Assembly (NCBI GenBank): GCA_018398585.1
Contig: JAGTTD010000007.1
Location: 31,648,911 to 31,712,910 of the forward strand
Direction: 5' to 3'
Source of the DNA: Simmondsia chinensis
Lineage: Eukaryota > Streptophyta > Magnoliopsida > Caryophyllales > Simmondsiaceae
Length of the DNA: 64,000 nt
In this document: positions 1 to 11,884 of the stretch, piece by piece
Layout: the number at the start of each line of letters is the position of its first letter
Position numbering within the stretch: position 1 is the stretch's first letter
Program-made: the position numbers and the translations under genes
Notes under the pieces: generated by a model
Told to the model about the DNA's origin: nothing
Database searches by the model: none
Seen by the model: the letters and a program-made list of their open reading frames with translations, nothing else

Positions 1-480
1 ATAGCAATGCGGAATAAAGGGATGGGGGAATAATTAGACACCGCAATTTACGTGGTTCAGCCAAATCCTCCATCCACGGAGGGGAAGCAACATAATTTCA
101 CTATTATAACCAAGGTATTACAACAGAATTTCTCACTCACACTCTACCTCACACTTTTGGACTACGTATTTAGTCCCTTGCTTCCAACCCATACCTAAAC
201 CTTAACACAAGAGGTCCTATTTATAGGCCTCTACATTCATAACTCCCTGCAACCCAAGAATAACCATCATTGGGTTCCAATAAATCCAGTCATGAATAGC
301 AGTTTAGAATATCATCAGTTTCTAACCTTAACAGGAGTTGCTGATTAACGAGAATGAGGAGATATACATGAAAGCATCCTCGATATGGTGATACTCATCC
401 ATGCAATCCAAGATGGTGGTCATTGCACTGTCAACTATTGGTTTGTATTCCAAGACACTCAATTGTTAGTTCATCCTTTT
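1..480 (-). repeat. LTR-like fragment cut by the window edge
   Basis: No coding capacity was seen. The stretch has LTR style: a 'tttacgtggttcag' segment, a GGAGG/CCTCC hairpin near 70-85, and a palindromic TATA-like 'cctatttatagg' near 217-228. The same style appears in the LTR at 17900-18467 ('tttacgtgg' followed by a CTC/GAG hairpin). Minus orientation is inferred from that similarity. The left end is outside the window. Confidence 0.4.
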
Positions 481-1010
481 CACGTTCCTTTTTCGTGGTT
501 CCATTAATGAGTAAATTGAGGCGTACTCCAACCTATCACCCGAGAGTACACTCCTGTGGTGGGTAACACATTAACTCTGGGAGTTACAGTGCCAAAGATT
601 CTGTTTGTGCCAGTGCGGGGCATAAACGACTTAGGGTAGAGGTTTACTCCTCGGCGCGATAATTCTTCGGTTGGATTCCTTTTTCTGCCCCTTTCATTAT
701 TCACATCTTTATTCAATTATCCTAGTCATTCTATAAACTTGCCTGCTAGAGCTTAAGTTCTGTGTTGTTCAAGCTTATGATTTTTTTGGTTCATCTTAAG
801 ACTAACCCCTTTTTCTAGTATAAGCTTGGTCATGCAAAATCTCTTGATTAATTCTCGAGGTCAAGGTCAATTCTCTTGAGATTACTTCAATTTGAGGTTA
901 GTAAGTTTTTTCCTAAACTTGACTTGAGCATTTTGAAGTTCTTTTGTCTGACTTGTGTTTGGTGTTTGATTGCTTATTAACCCTCATTGTTTCCAACAAT
1001 TTCCAATGAA
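481..1010 (+). repeat. R-family repeat, copy R1 (partial)
   Basis: This copy carries the hallmark block of the R family: a 'gcgtactccaa' segment, 'gagagtacactcctg', a 'gagttacagtgcc' block and 'ggcataaacgacttaggg' at about 505-660. The same order of blocks occurs near 9.5, 16.4, 17.6, 20.0 and 62.6 kb. The 5' half of the repeat is absent. The 720-1010 stretch is AT-rich and may be its divergent 3' part. Confidence 0.5.
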
Positions 1011-1021
1011 AATATCTATGC

Positions 1022-3479
1022 GTGTTTCTTTGCTTATTACATTTATTTTTTCACCTTGTCATTTGCCTCCTTAAGTCAAGGTTCTGGAATTTAGAAGACG
1101 TAAAAAGGCTAGAAATTAGACAAGTATTGGACTTGTCTTCATTGCAATATTTCTGTGTGACGCCTAACCCAATTATTATTCGTAACCTTCTTACTCATTA
1201 TGGTCATCATGGTTTTCTTGTTGATCATGGAGCTTTATTTCCTATAACACACGTGGGTTCTTCAATCCCTACAAAATCTCAGGCACTTGACCTTAAAAAT
1301 GTCCTACATGTTCCAAAACTCACTCATAGCTTGTTATAAATTAAGAATTTTTATCAGGATAATAATTGTCATTTGTAATTTTACTTTAAGTTTATTTGTG
1401 TTAAGGACAATACTACAAGGACCTCGCTTTTTCAACTATTGAATAACGACCCTATCTATGGTTTCTCGTCTCACATCTTCGGTTTTGTCGCTCGTGTCCA
1501 TACTAGAGAGCTACATCCATGTCATTGAGGTAGTAATACTCTAGGTACATTATGTAAACAAAACATTATTTCTAGTTCTTGTTTTTTCAGAATTTTGTCA
1601 ATCGTGTTTAGATAAATTGCATCATTTGCCACTTGAGCGTGTTTTGCATGCTACCACTCCAATATTAATACTAAATCATTCGGATGCATGGAAATTGCCC
1701 ATTTCTTTTTACTTAAATTGTTAGATACTATATTATGTTTATCTACGAATTTTCATGCTTTACCAGGCTATATCGATGTAAAATAAATATGATTTTTTTG
1801 GAACAGTTATGCTTCAAACCTCTGATTGAAATCAATTTAAATTGTATTCACTCCTATTTATCATATCCTAATACCCCACAACAACATGGGGTGATGGAAC
1901 AAAAGCATAGATTTTTAATTGAAATGGCACAGATACTTCTTATTCCATCTTGTCTTCCATATAAATTTTGGGATGATGTGGCTTGCAATACTTGTTTTAT
2001 GATTAACCATCTTCCCACTCTTGTTTTGTTACTCCTATCTCCTTTTGAAAAGCCTTTTCCCCAAATCTCTCGACTTTAAGTAATTTCAGGCCTTTAGGTG
2101 TGCATGTTATTGTAACCTCACACCTTGTGCCCTTCATAAATTAGATCCATGATCTACTCCATGCTTTTTTGTTGGCTATGTTGTACGTTACAAGGGCTAT
2201 CGATGCCTTAATTCTATCACCAGGCATATTTACTTAGTAGTCATGGTCTTTGGTGAAACACGCTTCCCCCACTACTTGTTGCTTTGTCCACCACCTTTGA
2301 CATCGGTGGCCACCACAATCTGGTTGCGCCACTTATTCTTCCCTCATATGTGGCATCTACTGCCCCACCATCAGAAAACGAGGTCGATTATCCCTTGTCT
2401 AGAGTTGCTGTGTTGGGGTGCAGTAGTGTCTCGATTCTTGTGATGTCTTTGGGGCATCCTTTCTTTTTTTTTTTTTTTTTGCCTCCTTTTTCACATGTTG
2501 GCTATCTAGCTCCCGATCCTTATCTGTCCAGCCCCACACCACCCACAAGATTAGACAACAACCTAGTAGAGGTACCCATCGCGGGCGTCTCCTACATCCA
2601 TTGCGGCAGCTGGAGTCTCACCATCACAGGGTGCCGTTGTACTAGAGCCCAGTGACTGTGAACCCCCCCACCCCGCCCTAATATCCTCTGCTAGTATTGC
2701 TTATCCACCCATGATAACCTTGTCTAGTTTGGTTATCACCCCAACGGCCCCATCTCCTGACAAGTTTCCATCTGCTAATGTTCACCCTTGGAAAACCCAC
2801 CTAACGAAATTAAAAAACCGAAATACCCACCATTGTTCTCTTCTAGTATGGTTGATAAGGAATCCACCCTATTTTGGACATGTTGTAAAGGATCCTCAAT
2901 GGCAAGAAGCCATGTTTAATGAGTTCAATGTGCTCATTTAGAACAATACTTGAGACTTAGTTCACTATGACCTGTCTCAGAACCATGTAGGAAGCACTCG
3001 AGCAAAATACAAACAAATGGCTTTATTGAACTATTTCAGGCTACTTCAGGCCTCCATTAATGTGAAGGGATTGACTCCAAGCAGACTTTTAGCTCTTGTC
3101 AAACCTTTCATGATTCAGTTTACATTTTTCACTCAGTGCTTCTCACTTCTAGCCTCTTAGGCAACTAGATGTGAAAAATTCTTTCCTCCGTGGTTTCTCA
3201 TATGAAGAGGCCTACGGGCGTTGACCATAGGAACTTATCTATCCTAAATATCCAGATCTTGTTTAATGCCTATGTAAGGCGCAGTATGGTATTAAGTAGG
3301 ACTCACTTGCATTATTTTAGATGTCTAATGGTTTTCTTGATAGTTTTGCTTTCATTTATAGTAGAGCAAATCCAACTTTATTCATTTGATGCACCTCTAC
3401 TACCCTTATTATTTTCTTACTTTATGTTAGTGACATCATTCACCAGGTACATACCCAACTAACATTCACAAACTCAAGT
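1022..3479 (+). pseudogene. Copia pol remnant: protease to RT
   Basis: Broken gag-pol of the Ty1/copia order. At 1150-1340 it reads as the end of the protease and the core that leads into GAG-pre-integrase ('LKNVLHVPKLTHSLL'). At about 1735-2080 it matches the integrase core end ('YPNTPQQHGVMEQKHR', 'KFWDDVACNTCFMINHLP'). At 2240-2710 is a Pro/Ser-rich linker with a poly-T tract at 2462-2480. At 2880-2941 the RT begins ('DPQWQEAMFNEFNVLI'), and at about 3400-3440 a decayed copy of the RT active-site region reads 'LLYVSDII' in place of the usual YVDD. Many stops and frameshifts are present, so no protein is made. The following hAT insertion splits the RT at 3480-3487. Confidence 0.7.
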
Positions 3480-3487
3480 ACCATCTC

Positions 3488-6400
3488 CTAGTGGCAGCCA
3501 GTGGGCCGGGCCGGCCCGAAAACCAGCTCGGGCTAGCCTGTTTGGGCCTGGGCTTCCCCTAAGCATGGGCCTATTGGTATATGTAGCCGTTGCATGCCAT
3601 TAGTAAAAAAAAAAAACTCTAATTTTTTTTCTATAAATACTAACCTCATTTTCTCATTTTACCATATAACAATCTCTCTAATTCTCTCTTCTCTACTTAC
3701 TCTACTTACAACTTACTCTCCAATTCTGTCTTCCCAATTTTCTCAAGTTCGAAGTTGCAACTGTTTTCTGCTTGTAGAATCTTATAGCAGTTCAATTTTC
3801 AGTTTTCGCTTCGGTAAATTTAGTACCGAAATTTTATTTGTTTGTCATTTTTATTTACCTAATTTGTATTTTACTTACATTTTATAATTATAAATTAACG
3901 AAAAAAGGCTCATAATTCATCTTCTGGAGTTGGTCGATCTAGTTCTAGGTCTTACAGACCGCCTAAAGTAGCTAAGCTTAATACCAAAGAACGAGAATAT
4001 TTACAACCCGTTCTAGCACCTCCCTATATGGACACCTTTAGTTGGGAACAAGATCATCACTACAAGCAGGATTATCCTAAATCAAGTGGGGTGGGATGTT
4101 CTCAAAACGAACCCACACCCACCACCGATGAAACTGAAACCCGCACCATCACTACCGGTAGGCATAGTACTAGCGATGTGTGGAACCACTTCACACTAGA
4201 TCGCGAAAATAATAAAGCATAGTGTAAATTATGTGATCCGCCTAAAATTTTTAGTCATTTACGCGGTGGTGAGACAGGCATGTTAAAAAGACACCTAACA
4301 AAAAGCCACCATGAATTATACGCGGCTAAAACCCAACAAACTCTAGTACAGCAAGTGATTGGTGCGCTTGCTAGCTTTAGGTTTTCCTGCTAGCTTTAGG
4401 TTTTCAAAGGAAAATAATAGACGTGAATTAGTAAGATACGTCATTGGGGCATAAAAGCCATTTAAAACCAGCGAAGACCTTAGATTCGTCCAGTACTGTC
4501 AAAACGCGTTAAACCTTGCCACTGTAAGGGTTCCTTTGAACACTTTCAAGCGAGACGCATTCAAAGAATTTAATAATGTGAGAAATGAATTACAAGATAT
4601 TTTAAGGACGAACATAAGCATGTTCTCGTTGACGTCCGACACGTGGAAGGCGAAACCCATTGTGCCTTTCTTGTGCATAACGGCACATTGGATCGATTTT
4701 TCCTTTATAATGCAAAAACGAATAATTGCTTTTGTAGAATTTGAATATCCCCACACTGGTCAGACAATAACGGGTGCTATTATGGAGGCATGCCAGCAGT
4801 GGGGGTTACATCGCAAAATTTTTAGCATTACTTTTGATAATGCTTCAAACAACGATGCTTCTGTAAGACACTTAATTAGGCATATTAGACCCATATTAGA
4901 TGAAAAATGTTTCCATTTATGTTGCATATATCATATTTTGCATTTAATAGTAATGTATTGTTTGGAGCTTATATATGCTTCTCTTGAGTCTTTAAGAGAA
5001 GTAATTATAGCAATTAAATCATCCGGAGGTAGGAAAAAAAATTTAAAGCTCTTTGTAAGACACACGGTATTCATTTTACATAGTTTAAATTAGATACACA
5101 AACTAGGTGGTCATCCACGGTAGAAATGTTAGAAAGAATGTTACCATATAAAGATATTTTAATTGAATTTGTGCAAGATAGTCGTTCAGATCTAAGGAAT
5201 TTTAATTTGCTTAACATATATTGGGATGCAGTTAATGAAATTTGTATAGTTTTCGTAATTTTTAAAGATTCTATGAAATTTTTTTTTTTTTTTTGGTGTT
5301 ATTATCCTACCATTCCACATGCAATATCTAAACTTGTAGATATTGGTACTTGGATGGCAAAGAACGAATCCAACCCCTTGTTGACGTACTCCATTGCCGC
5401 CATGAAGCAAAAATTCTATGAATTACCATTAACATATTGTTTTGCCACCATTTTTTATCCCCACTGTAAACTTATGGGTTTACAATTATTTTCACAATAT
5501 TTTTACGGCAAACTAAATCCAACTATTAATATAGCATCTTTTATTTCGCGAGTTGATATAAATTTACGTGAATTTTTTTCCTAGTATGCTCGAAGATTAT
5601 CATCTAATAATCCACATGCTTTTTCTACATCATCCTTTACATCCTCTGGTAAAGGAAAATCATATGCGTGGGATATGTTGGACTGATTGAAGCTCAAACA
5701 AAGTCCCACGTCTTATGAAGAACTTGATTTTTACTTGTGTTTGCCTATGCTCAAGTTCTACCGGACGTAGGCGACTTTGCATTTTGATCTTTTACAATTG
5801 TGGTGTTCCAAGCGAACCCAATATTCCATGCTTTCCACCATGGCATGTGATATACTAACGTGTCTGATGTCTTCAGTGGCATCGGAGTGTGCTTTTAGTA
5901 TAGGTGGCAGGTTGATTGGATCGAAAAGAGCAAAGCTATCACCATTCAGCTTGGAAATGTCAGTGTGCTTGAAGGACTGGTTGCATGCAATGGATCAAAA
6001 AGAGCAAAGCTATATACGAACGACGAAGAAGACGACTGTACCATCGATACAACAAGTCCTGTACTAACCCCCGCTAGTTTAGATTTAGCTACCTTATTTA
6101 TATAATTGTAATTCTATTTCTTTATAATATATTTCCTTTTATAGAATATATTTGTAATTTTAAATAGTGGGAACATTTTTTTTTTTTTATCATATTAGTA
6201 TAGTTGTATTTTTTTTTTTTTTTACCACAAGTTTAGTTGTATTTGTTAACAATTTATACTACATTTTATTTTATTAAATATATTTATAATTATGATTGTG
6301 TTGTATTATTAATCAATAAATTATAATTATTTTTTGTTCAAAACGAATGTATATTTTTATAGTTTTAGAAAGCGCTGTTATAATTGTATTTTATGTTATA

Positions 6401-6598
6401 TTATATGATGTAATACATAATATATATAATGCATATATTAAATTAAAAAAGGGGAGGGGGGAGCTGGGCCAGGCCCGGAAGCGACCCGGTCTGTCCCGGG
6501 CCCACTGGGCCAGGCACGAGCCTAGGCCCAGCCCAGTCCTGGGCTGGGACTGGGGGCCTGGGCCCAAGCCCGGCCCAGCCCGGCTCGTGGCCACCGCT
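3488..6598 (+). mobile_element. hAT transposon 1 with GGGCC-rich ends
   Basis: An 8-bp TSD, ACCATCTC, is present at 3480-3487 and 6599-6606. The ends begin CTAGTGGCAGCCA on the left and, in reverse complement, AGCGGTGGCCA on the right. Both are followed by GGGCC-rich subterminal DNA. The element lies inside the RT of copia 1 and encodes a broken hAT transposase (3905-6067). AT-rich stretches at 3600-3900 and 6070-6450 flank the gene and hold no other ORF. Confidence 0.9.
3905..6067 (+). pseudogene. hAT transposase (Ac-like, BED finger plus hATC), broken
   Basis: Would be a DDE-type cut-and-paste transposase acting in the nucleus. Visible in order: an N-terminal Ser-rich stretch; a BED-type zinc finger at about 4180-4330 ('WNHFTLDRENNKA', 'CKLCDPP', then LKRHLTKSHHELY); the catalytic core ('SLTSDTWKAKP' near 4630, 'SITFDNASNNDAS' near 4830); and the C-terminal hATC dimerisation block ('SVASECAFSIGGRLIGSKRA' near 5870). 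Compared with the related gene at 26968-29184, the start codon is AAG instead of ATG (3905-3907). There is a stop after the zinc-finger start (about 4220), a frameshift near 5090, a poly-T insertion near 5281-5294 and further lesions near 5580-5780. Non-functional. Confidence 0.85.
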
Positions 6599-6654
6599 AC
6601 CATCTCTAGCCAATTCGCCATAAAGGACCTTTACCCCCTTCACTACTTCCTAGG

Positions 6655-7193
6655 TTGTGTTGTAAACGAACCGAGTCGAGCCGAGCACCCTTATGTTCAA
6701 GCTCGAGTTTGAGCAAATCTCTTATCGAACTTTTGAAACTTTGCTCGAGCTCGGATCCATAATCTTTTAGTGCATTCAGTACTTGGCTTATTAGCCAAGT
6801 CAAGATTATTCGAGCTTGTTATCAAGCCAAGCCTAGCTTGATAATGTGTTGAGTCGAGCTAACAATTGAGACAATCATGCTCACAATTCGAGTTCGTTAG
6901 CAAGCGGAGCCTATCAAGCCATTATCAAACAATATTTTAACTAATATTGAGCTCTTAACGAGCTTTTAAGAAGCCCTTAGTGCTGTAAAGGAGCTCTTTT
7001 CTATCCCTTATTAAATTATTTGCAAACGTTAATGAGCAGAGCATTTCCTTGTTCAAACTTGGCATAATAAGCTGATCAAGCCTTTTCGAACTCGACTCAA
7101 TAAGCTATCGAGCCTCCATAATAGACACAACCAAGCTATAATCAATTTTGAACACGACTGGTTCAATGAATGTTGAGTTCGTTTTCACCCTTA
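6655..7193. mobile_element. hAT-type MITE (AACGAA...GAGCTCG family)
   Basis: A 539-bp non-coding element flanked by an 8-bp TSD, TTCCTAGG (6647-6654) and TTCCTAAG (7194-7201). The ends carry GTAAACGAACCGAG on the left and 'gagttcgttttcaccctta' on the right, which are inverted relatives. The interior is rich in CTCGAG/GAGCTC motifs. It interrupts the RT of copia 1. A truncated relative lies at about 13800-13960. Confidence 0.7.
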
Positions 7194-7201
7194 TTCCTAA
7201 G

Positions 7202-8075
7202 CATTGGGGCCAAATGTGGTATAATTAGACTTACGCTATCCCAACACAAGTACATCACAAATCTCTCAACCAAACATAACATGCATGATCCCGAACCTTT
7301 TAAAACCCCTCTCCTTCTCGAGCACACCTCTCCCTAAATTAGTGGAACGCGTAAGGACCTCATTGAACACAAGAGTGTGGCAGTATCAGACTTAGTCATC
7401 CTAATATTTGCTATGCAATTAACCCATTTTTCCAATTTATGCATGCTCTAGGTTCCATCATTAGCAAGTTGTAAAGTGCATCCTGTGTTGCCTGAAAACC
7501 ATACCTCGTCATGCTCTCTTCTTCCTTTCAAGATATTGTATCACTATGGTAGCCTTTGTTGGTGCAGATTAGGGAGACTGTCCGAATACTCGACATTTCA
7601 ACATCGGGTAAACTTTATTTCTTAGACCCAATTTTATCTCCTGGTGTGCCAAGAAACAAGAAAATGTTGCCAAATCCATCATTGTCTCAGTATCGAGCCA
7701 TGGCCCAAGCCGTGGCTGAAAGTGACTAGGTTTGTTATTGCGGTGTGATTTGGGCCCTTGTCATTCTAGCCCAATCTTGGTGTACATTTATAGCGTTTTG
7801 GCCTTCTAACTTGTGGCTAATCCCATTCCCAACGATCGTAACAACCACGTTAATGTAGATTTTTACTATGTTAGGGAGAAAGTTCTAAAAGGTGATCCCT
7901 GGGTTCAATATGCCCTCAACACCAAGCAAGCTGTTGAAGTCTTCGCCAAGAGTTTTTCTGCTGATTGCTTCCATTATCACAAAGGAAATCTACACGTGAC
8001 TTCCACCTTTCATATTGAGGGGTCTTTTGAGGATATTATATATTTCATCATATTATTAGAGGATATCATACACTA
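7202..8075 (+). pseudogene. Copia RT end and RNase H remnant (unit A)
   Basis: Translated across frames, this gives the end of the copia RT and the RNase H: a 'HxxHxWQVVKRIL' block near 7460-7490, a 'DADWAGCPNT' relative near 7560-7590, 'LISW.AKK' near 7635-7660 and the C-terminal 'YYVREKVLKGD' near 7865-7895. Stops and frameshifts are frequent. A paralogue lies at 13923-14760 (unit B), and a related end at 60400-61090. Confidence 0.65.
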
Positions 8076-8930
8076 TTGATAGTTGTTCATGTAATCACTT
8101 CTCTGTCCTCTATCCTCATCTAATTTATCCTAGATCTAAATCTAGGTGCATCCTGACTATTTTCTCATGTCTATATAAAAGGGTTATGTAACACTTACTA
8201 AAAATGGTGCAAGACTAGGTGTTTTTACAGATAATATTATGTATCTCAGGTCAACTTTCTAAATAAGGTTAAGGGTGAAAGGTAGATGAGAACCATATGC
8301 GCACACCGACTGCCATGCTAGGCAAAGCTGGGCTTGGGTGTGGGCGTGGGTGTGGGTGTTCCTTTATAGAAAATATTTTCTATTTTCTAAGAAATAGGAA
8401 ATAAGAATTGTGTCGCTTCCCGAAAGGAGATTGCTTTTCTGCAGAACATCAATCACTTACCCTTGCTCAATTATGAGTTTATCATTCTTGTTGTTAGGAT
8501 TGAAGGCTGGTGATTGTTGGGTTAAAGGCGTCCCTTCCCATCAATCCTCTCGACTTTCTTTCCATGTTTAAATCTCACTGAACTATTGAGCAAAGTAACT
8601 AGTGCCACTTGTACCTAGTACCAAACGAGTGCATATTAGAAGTTGAATCATGTTATTTTTGGAGGACAACCGCTGACAACACTATATGCACTCGAGTAGC
8701 AGTGAAATCACCTATCAAGAAAGTGGCATTTTCTCAACGGTGCGGTATTAATGTTTTTAAGATTCTTTTGATTTCGTCTATAGTTGATGCGTTTGATTCT
8801 TAATTGTTGGTTTTTGCAACTTTTCTAACAATCCTTATTTATTCAGTCATCTTTAATTTCACAACATGTAACTTATAAAGGATGAAGGTCGTGCTATCAA
8901 AAACCCCAAACCCATGTGGGCGTTTCGGAG
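8076..8930 (+). other. LTR-like and non-coding spacer
   Basis: No gene was seen. Near 8150-8190 there is an LTR-like stretch with 'tatataaaagg' and then 'gcaagactagg', matching 14860-14915 in unit B. The stretch 8270-8900 matches 15030-15730. It includes a short GGGTGT-rich run (8335-8360) and a direct relative of 'cgcttcccgaaaggagatt'. The small ORF at 8609-8803 shows no recognisable domain and its reading is not conserved in unit B. Confidence 0.4.
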
Positions 8931-8931
8931 T

Positions 8932-10067
8932 GTGTGCTTCAATTTTGTTAAAGTCTTCTATCTCAAATAAACATTTGGAGGTGGGGAATCCTTTTTATAT
9001 GCCCTTTTCTTCTTGGGCTTAGTAAAGTCTTGTGGGCAAAGAGTGAGCTTGATAGACCACACGTGCAAGCACACCGCCTCGTCATGCCGGACCGACCAGT
9101 GCATCGCGATGTGGTGTGGTGTAGTGTGGACTTTGTCCGACCCTAACTTTTATTTTTGCTATCCATATTTATAGTCATTGTGATAAAAATTGAATTCGAC
9201 AAAATTCTTTCGTGGTTGAGCTCGAGGCTGCAAGCTAGATCCCAAGATGTCAACTTTAGGCCATTCCAAGCTCGAGATATCGCTGTTTACTAATTTAACC
9301 ACCCACTCTTTACATACTCACGCCTTCCTTGTTTAAGCTGGATTCTTAGCTCCTCAATATCCGCCTAAGTTTCCATATTGAGGGCCGGATTTCTCGCCCT
9401 CTTCCTGTCTGATAGTTATCCTAACAGGTCGATTTAAGTTCAGTGCCTTGGATGATTGATTAAGACACAAAAACATATAGAAATATTACTCCTCTTCTTT
9501 CATACTATCTTGAAGTAACTCTCTTCTGAGCAAGTAGGGACAAACTTCAGTCTATCACTGAGATTACACTTGTAAGATGGGTGCCCGGTTAACCTTGGGA
9601 GTCAGAGTGCCAGTGATCCCATTTGTACCGCTTTGACAGCATAAACAACTTAGGGCAGTGGTGAACCCTACACCACAGCAACTTGCCTTAGTTCAATCTT
9701 CCTACTCTATCATCATCCGAGCTTTACACTATTGTGGCGGGGGTCTTGTTTACCTGGGAGCCGGAGTGCCAGTTATCCCATTTATGCTAGTTGGGGGTAT
9801 AAAAATAACTTAGAGCAGTTCTTAACTCCATAGCTCAGCAACTTCCTTGAGTTTGCTCTTTCCTCTCTATTTCCTTTTCTTTGTGTTATTTAATTATCTT
9901 TACTCAATTCCATTTTGCCTAAGTTCAAAGTATATTGTGTTCAGTTGAGGTCTTCCTGTTTAAAATCTCTCAATCAGCCAGTTTGAATTTTGTTTTACCC
10001 CATCTTGAGTAAGCTTTATCTATATCGAGTTTTATTTTTCTTGTTATCCATTTGCTTTATTTTTGGA
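8932..10067 (+). repeat. R-family repeat, copy R2
   Basis: Starts at 'tgtgcttcaattttg', which is shared by the copies at 19.26, 61.97 and (reverse) 22.5 kb. It contains the 'gaccacacg...tgtggactttg' block. It then has two tandem versions of a roughly 170-bp block with 'gagtgccagt', 'cataaa.aac..aggcagt' and 'cagcaacttcc' (about 9590-9690 and 9760-9850). No ORF. It may be an LTR of an unknown family. TSDs were not resolved. Confidence 0.5.
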
Positions 10068-10072
10068 ACCAT

Positions 10073-10303
10073 AAAAAAGTAACATGCCCAGTGTCCCAAG
10101 GGGTCCCGCCCAAGCAGGGTCTGAGGGGGACGGATGTACGCAGCCTTCCACCTTCAATGTATTATCCCTGAAAAGAGGTTGTTTTTGAGTGGCCCATATC
10201 TGAGGGTAAGGACGTCTTAAAAGGCCTTCAATCCTGATACTGCTCTCACCCATTCACATTTAATTTCAATATTCTAATAAAATTTGATGACAGCATGTTA
10301 AGT
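10073..10303 (-). mobile_element. 5S rRNA-headed SINE, copy C (old)
   Basis: On the minus strand a decayed 5S-derived head runs from about 10303 to 10192 and is followed by the Au/TS-type body ('ggctgcgtacatccg', then 'cagaccctgc', 'cactgggcatg') and a T-rich tail at 10073-10080. It is flanked by ACCAT at 10068-10072 and 10304-10308. It aligns end to end with copies A and B. Most differences are C to T or G to A, as expected from decay of methylated cytosines. Unit B lacks this insertion at the matching place near 18565. Confidence 0.75.
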
Positions 10304-10308
10304 ACCAT

Positions 10309-11274
10309 CTTTTAGAACCAAACTAACACAATAATATCCTGTCCTACATTGAATTAAGGTCAAGGTCGTCCCATCAAAAACCCAAATCCTTAGCGTGTCA
10401 TGTCCTCAACCTTACAAACGTGTCAATTAGATTTGCGTCAACCTATCAAATCGTAAGGGACAATGCACTCTTACAGCTAGATTCTTTGATTTTCTTGGCT
10501 CTCCCCTTTTGTTTTTGCATGTCATTTAAAAAAGGGGGGGTTTTTTTTTTTTTTTTAAATAATCGCTTTTAAAATTATTTATTAACTATAACACTTTCCT
10601 AATTTTTTTTCAGTCAAATCATTTATATTAAAGCTCTTAGTTTTTCATTCAAACTACATATGTAATTTTATAATTTTTATGTAAAATAGGAGAGATAAAC
10701 ATATATACTAGCGTCAACACCCCTTGGTAAAATAATATACTCTTCAGTGGCCTTTATGCGCAAGTGGGAATCCACTATATGCTTGTGTGTATAGATATTC
10801 GTACCAGCACCCTGAGTGTAAGAATATAATACTTTACCAATAGAGCTAAAATTAAATTTTTTTTTTAATAGTTTTCTATGATTTTCTGTATAATCTAAGT
10901 AAAGTCTTATATGTGACCGTAATATTAAGGATATCAGTATAGGTGGTCGAAAGAAATATTTAAACTTTTGAAAGTGTGGTTTTCTAAAGGTTAAAAATTT
11001 GTAGTGATTAAATAAAAAGTAGTACTTTTAAAGACAGTTTTGTAAATAAATAACCTTTATAAAAAAAAAAATTCCCATATCTATTAGTTTGAAAAGAGTG
11101 TAACTCCCGTTCAAGGAAAAAAAAAGAGAGTGTACCTAAATTATCACATGCTACAGAGTTTGCATAAGAAATTTGAATGTTAATATAATATGAGTGACTC
11201 TCAATCAAATGTCACTAATTAACTAATAACGATCCTATTTCAAGTTTATATGAACATCACAAGTTTGAAACCAA
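10309..11274. other. AT-rich spacer of unit A
   Basis: No gene was seen. 10309-10500 matches 18560-18860, 10560-10870 matches 18950-19250, and 10880-11274 matches 20450-20870. These matches define the tandem duplication. A homopolymer cluster (G then T) is at 10532-10556. Confidence 0.5.
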
Positions 11275-11282
11275 CACATTAT

Positions 11283-11818
11283 TAGAGGTGGCCACGGGCC
11301 GGGTCGGGCTAGGCCCGGTCTCGGTCCCTTGGGGGCTCACCCTGGCTCGGGCTCGGGCTCGGGCCCGGGCCCAGGTTGGCCGGATCCCCCCCCCCCCCCC
11401 AATTTTTTTTTATCTTGACTATTTTACAAAAAAATGAGACTAATGGAATTTGAACCCCATCCCTCTAGCATGCAAAGCACCCTTATTACCATGTGGGCTA
11501 AGATTTTTTTGTAATTTTATTGGGTATAAGAACAATTTAACATACTTTACAAAAAAAGGACAAAAATTTGATACAAAATTGACACTAGTAGGATTTGAAC
11601 CCCATACCTCTAACATATAAAGTTCACCATTATCATGTAAGCTACTATTTTTTTGGGATTTTATTGGGTAAAAATATACCCATGCGGGCTCAGGCCGGGC
11701 CTGGTCCCAATTTTTTTGGGGCCGAGGAGAGGCCCGGCTTGCTTGGGAACCGGGCCTTGGCCCACGCGGGCTGGGCCGTGTCAGGTTATGAGCTAACCCG
11801 GCCCACTGGCCACCTCTA
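11283..11818. mobile_element. Non-autonomous hAT element with perfect TSD
   Basis: A 536-bp element. TSD CACATTAT is at 11275-11282 and 11819-11826. The terminal inverted repeats read TAGAGGTGGCCACGGGCC on the left and, in reverse complement, TAGAGGTGGCCAGTGGGCC on the right. GGGCC-rich subterminal DNA and a C-run (11388-11400) are present. Unit B shows the empty site near 20863-20875. The same end type occurs in the transposase-bearing hAT at 3488-6598, so it was probably mobilised by that group. Confidence 0.93.
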
Positions 11819-11884
11819 CACATTATGTTCATTACACGAAAAGCCATGCACTCAAGAATAAAATTAAAATTAATTGGTGTCTAA

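Larger units (their letters stand above)
1011..8220 (+). mobile_element. Degenerate Ty1/copia retrotransposon 1, carrying a hAT element and a hAT MITE
   Basis: A 5'-truncated copia element in the order protease-like, GAG-pre-integrase, integrase, proline-rich linker, RT, RNase H, then a short LTR-like tail with 'tatataaaagg' near 8173. It is broken by stops and frameshifts throughout. A hAT transposon (3488-6598) and a 539-bp hAT MITE (6655-7193) sit inside the RT. Removing both insertions rejoins the RT reading at 'SSQFAIKDL..LHYFLG'. No 5' LTR was found. The 3' LTR edge is approximate. Confidence 0.75.

Noticed and set aside
6391..6712. ORFs rich in Gly, Pro and Arg across the right end of hAT 1
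   Set aside because: They are translation of GGGCC-rich subterminal DNA and cross the element boundary.
11440..11861. ORFs on both strands over the 536-bp hAT MITE
   Set aside because: They arise from GC-rich ends and cross the TSD. No domain on either strand.
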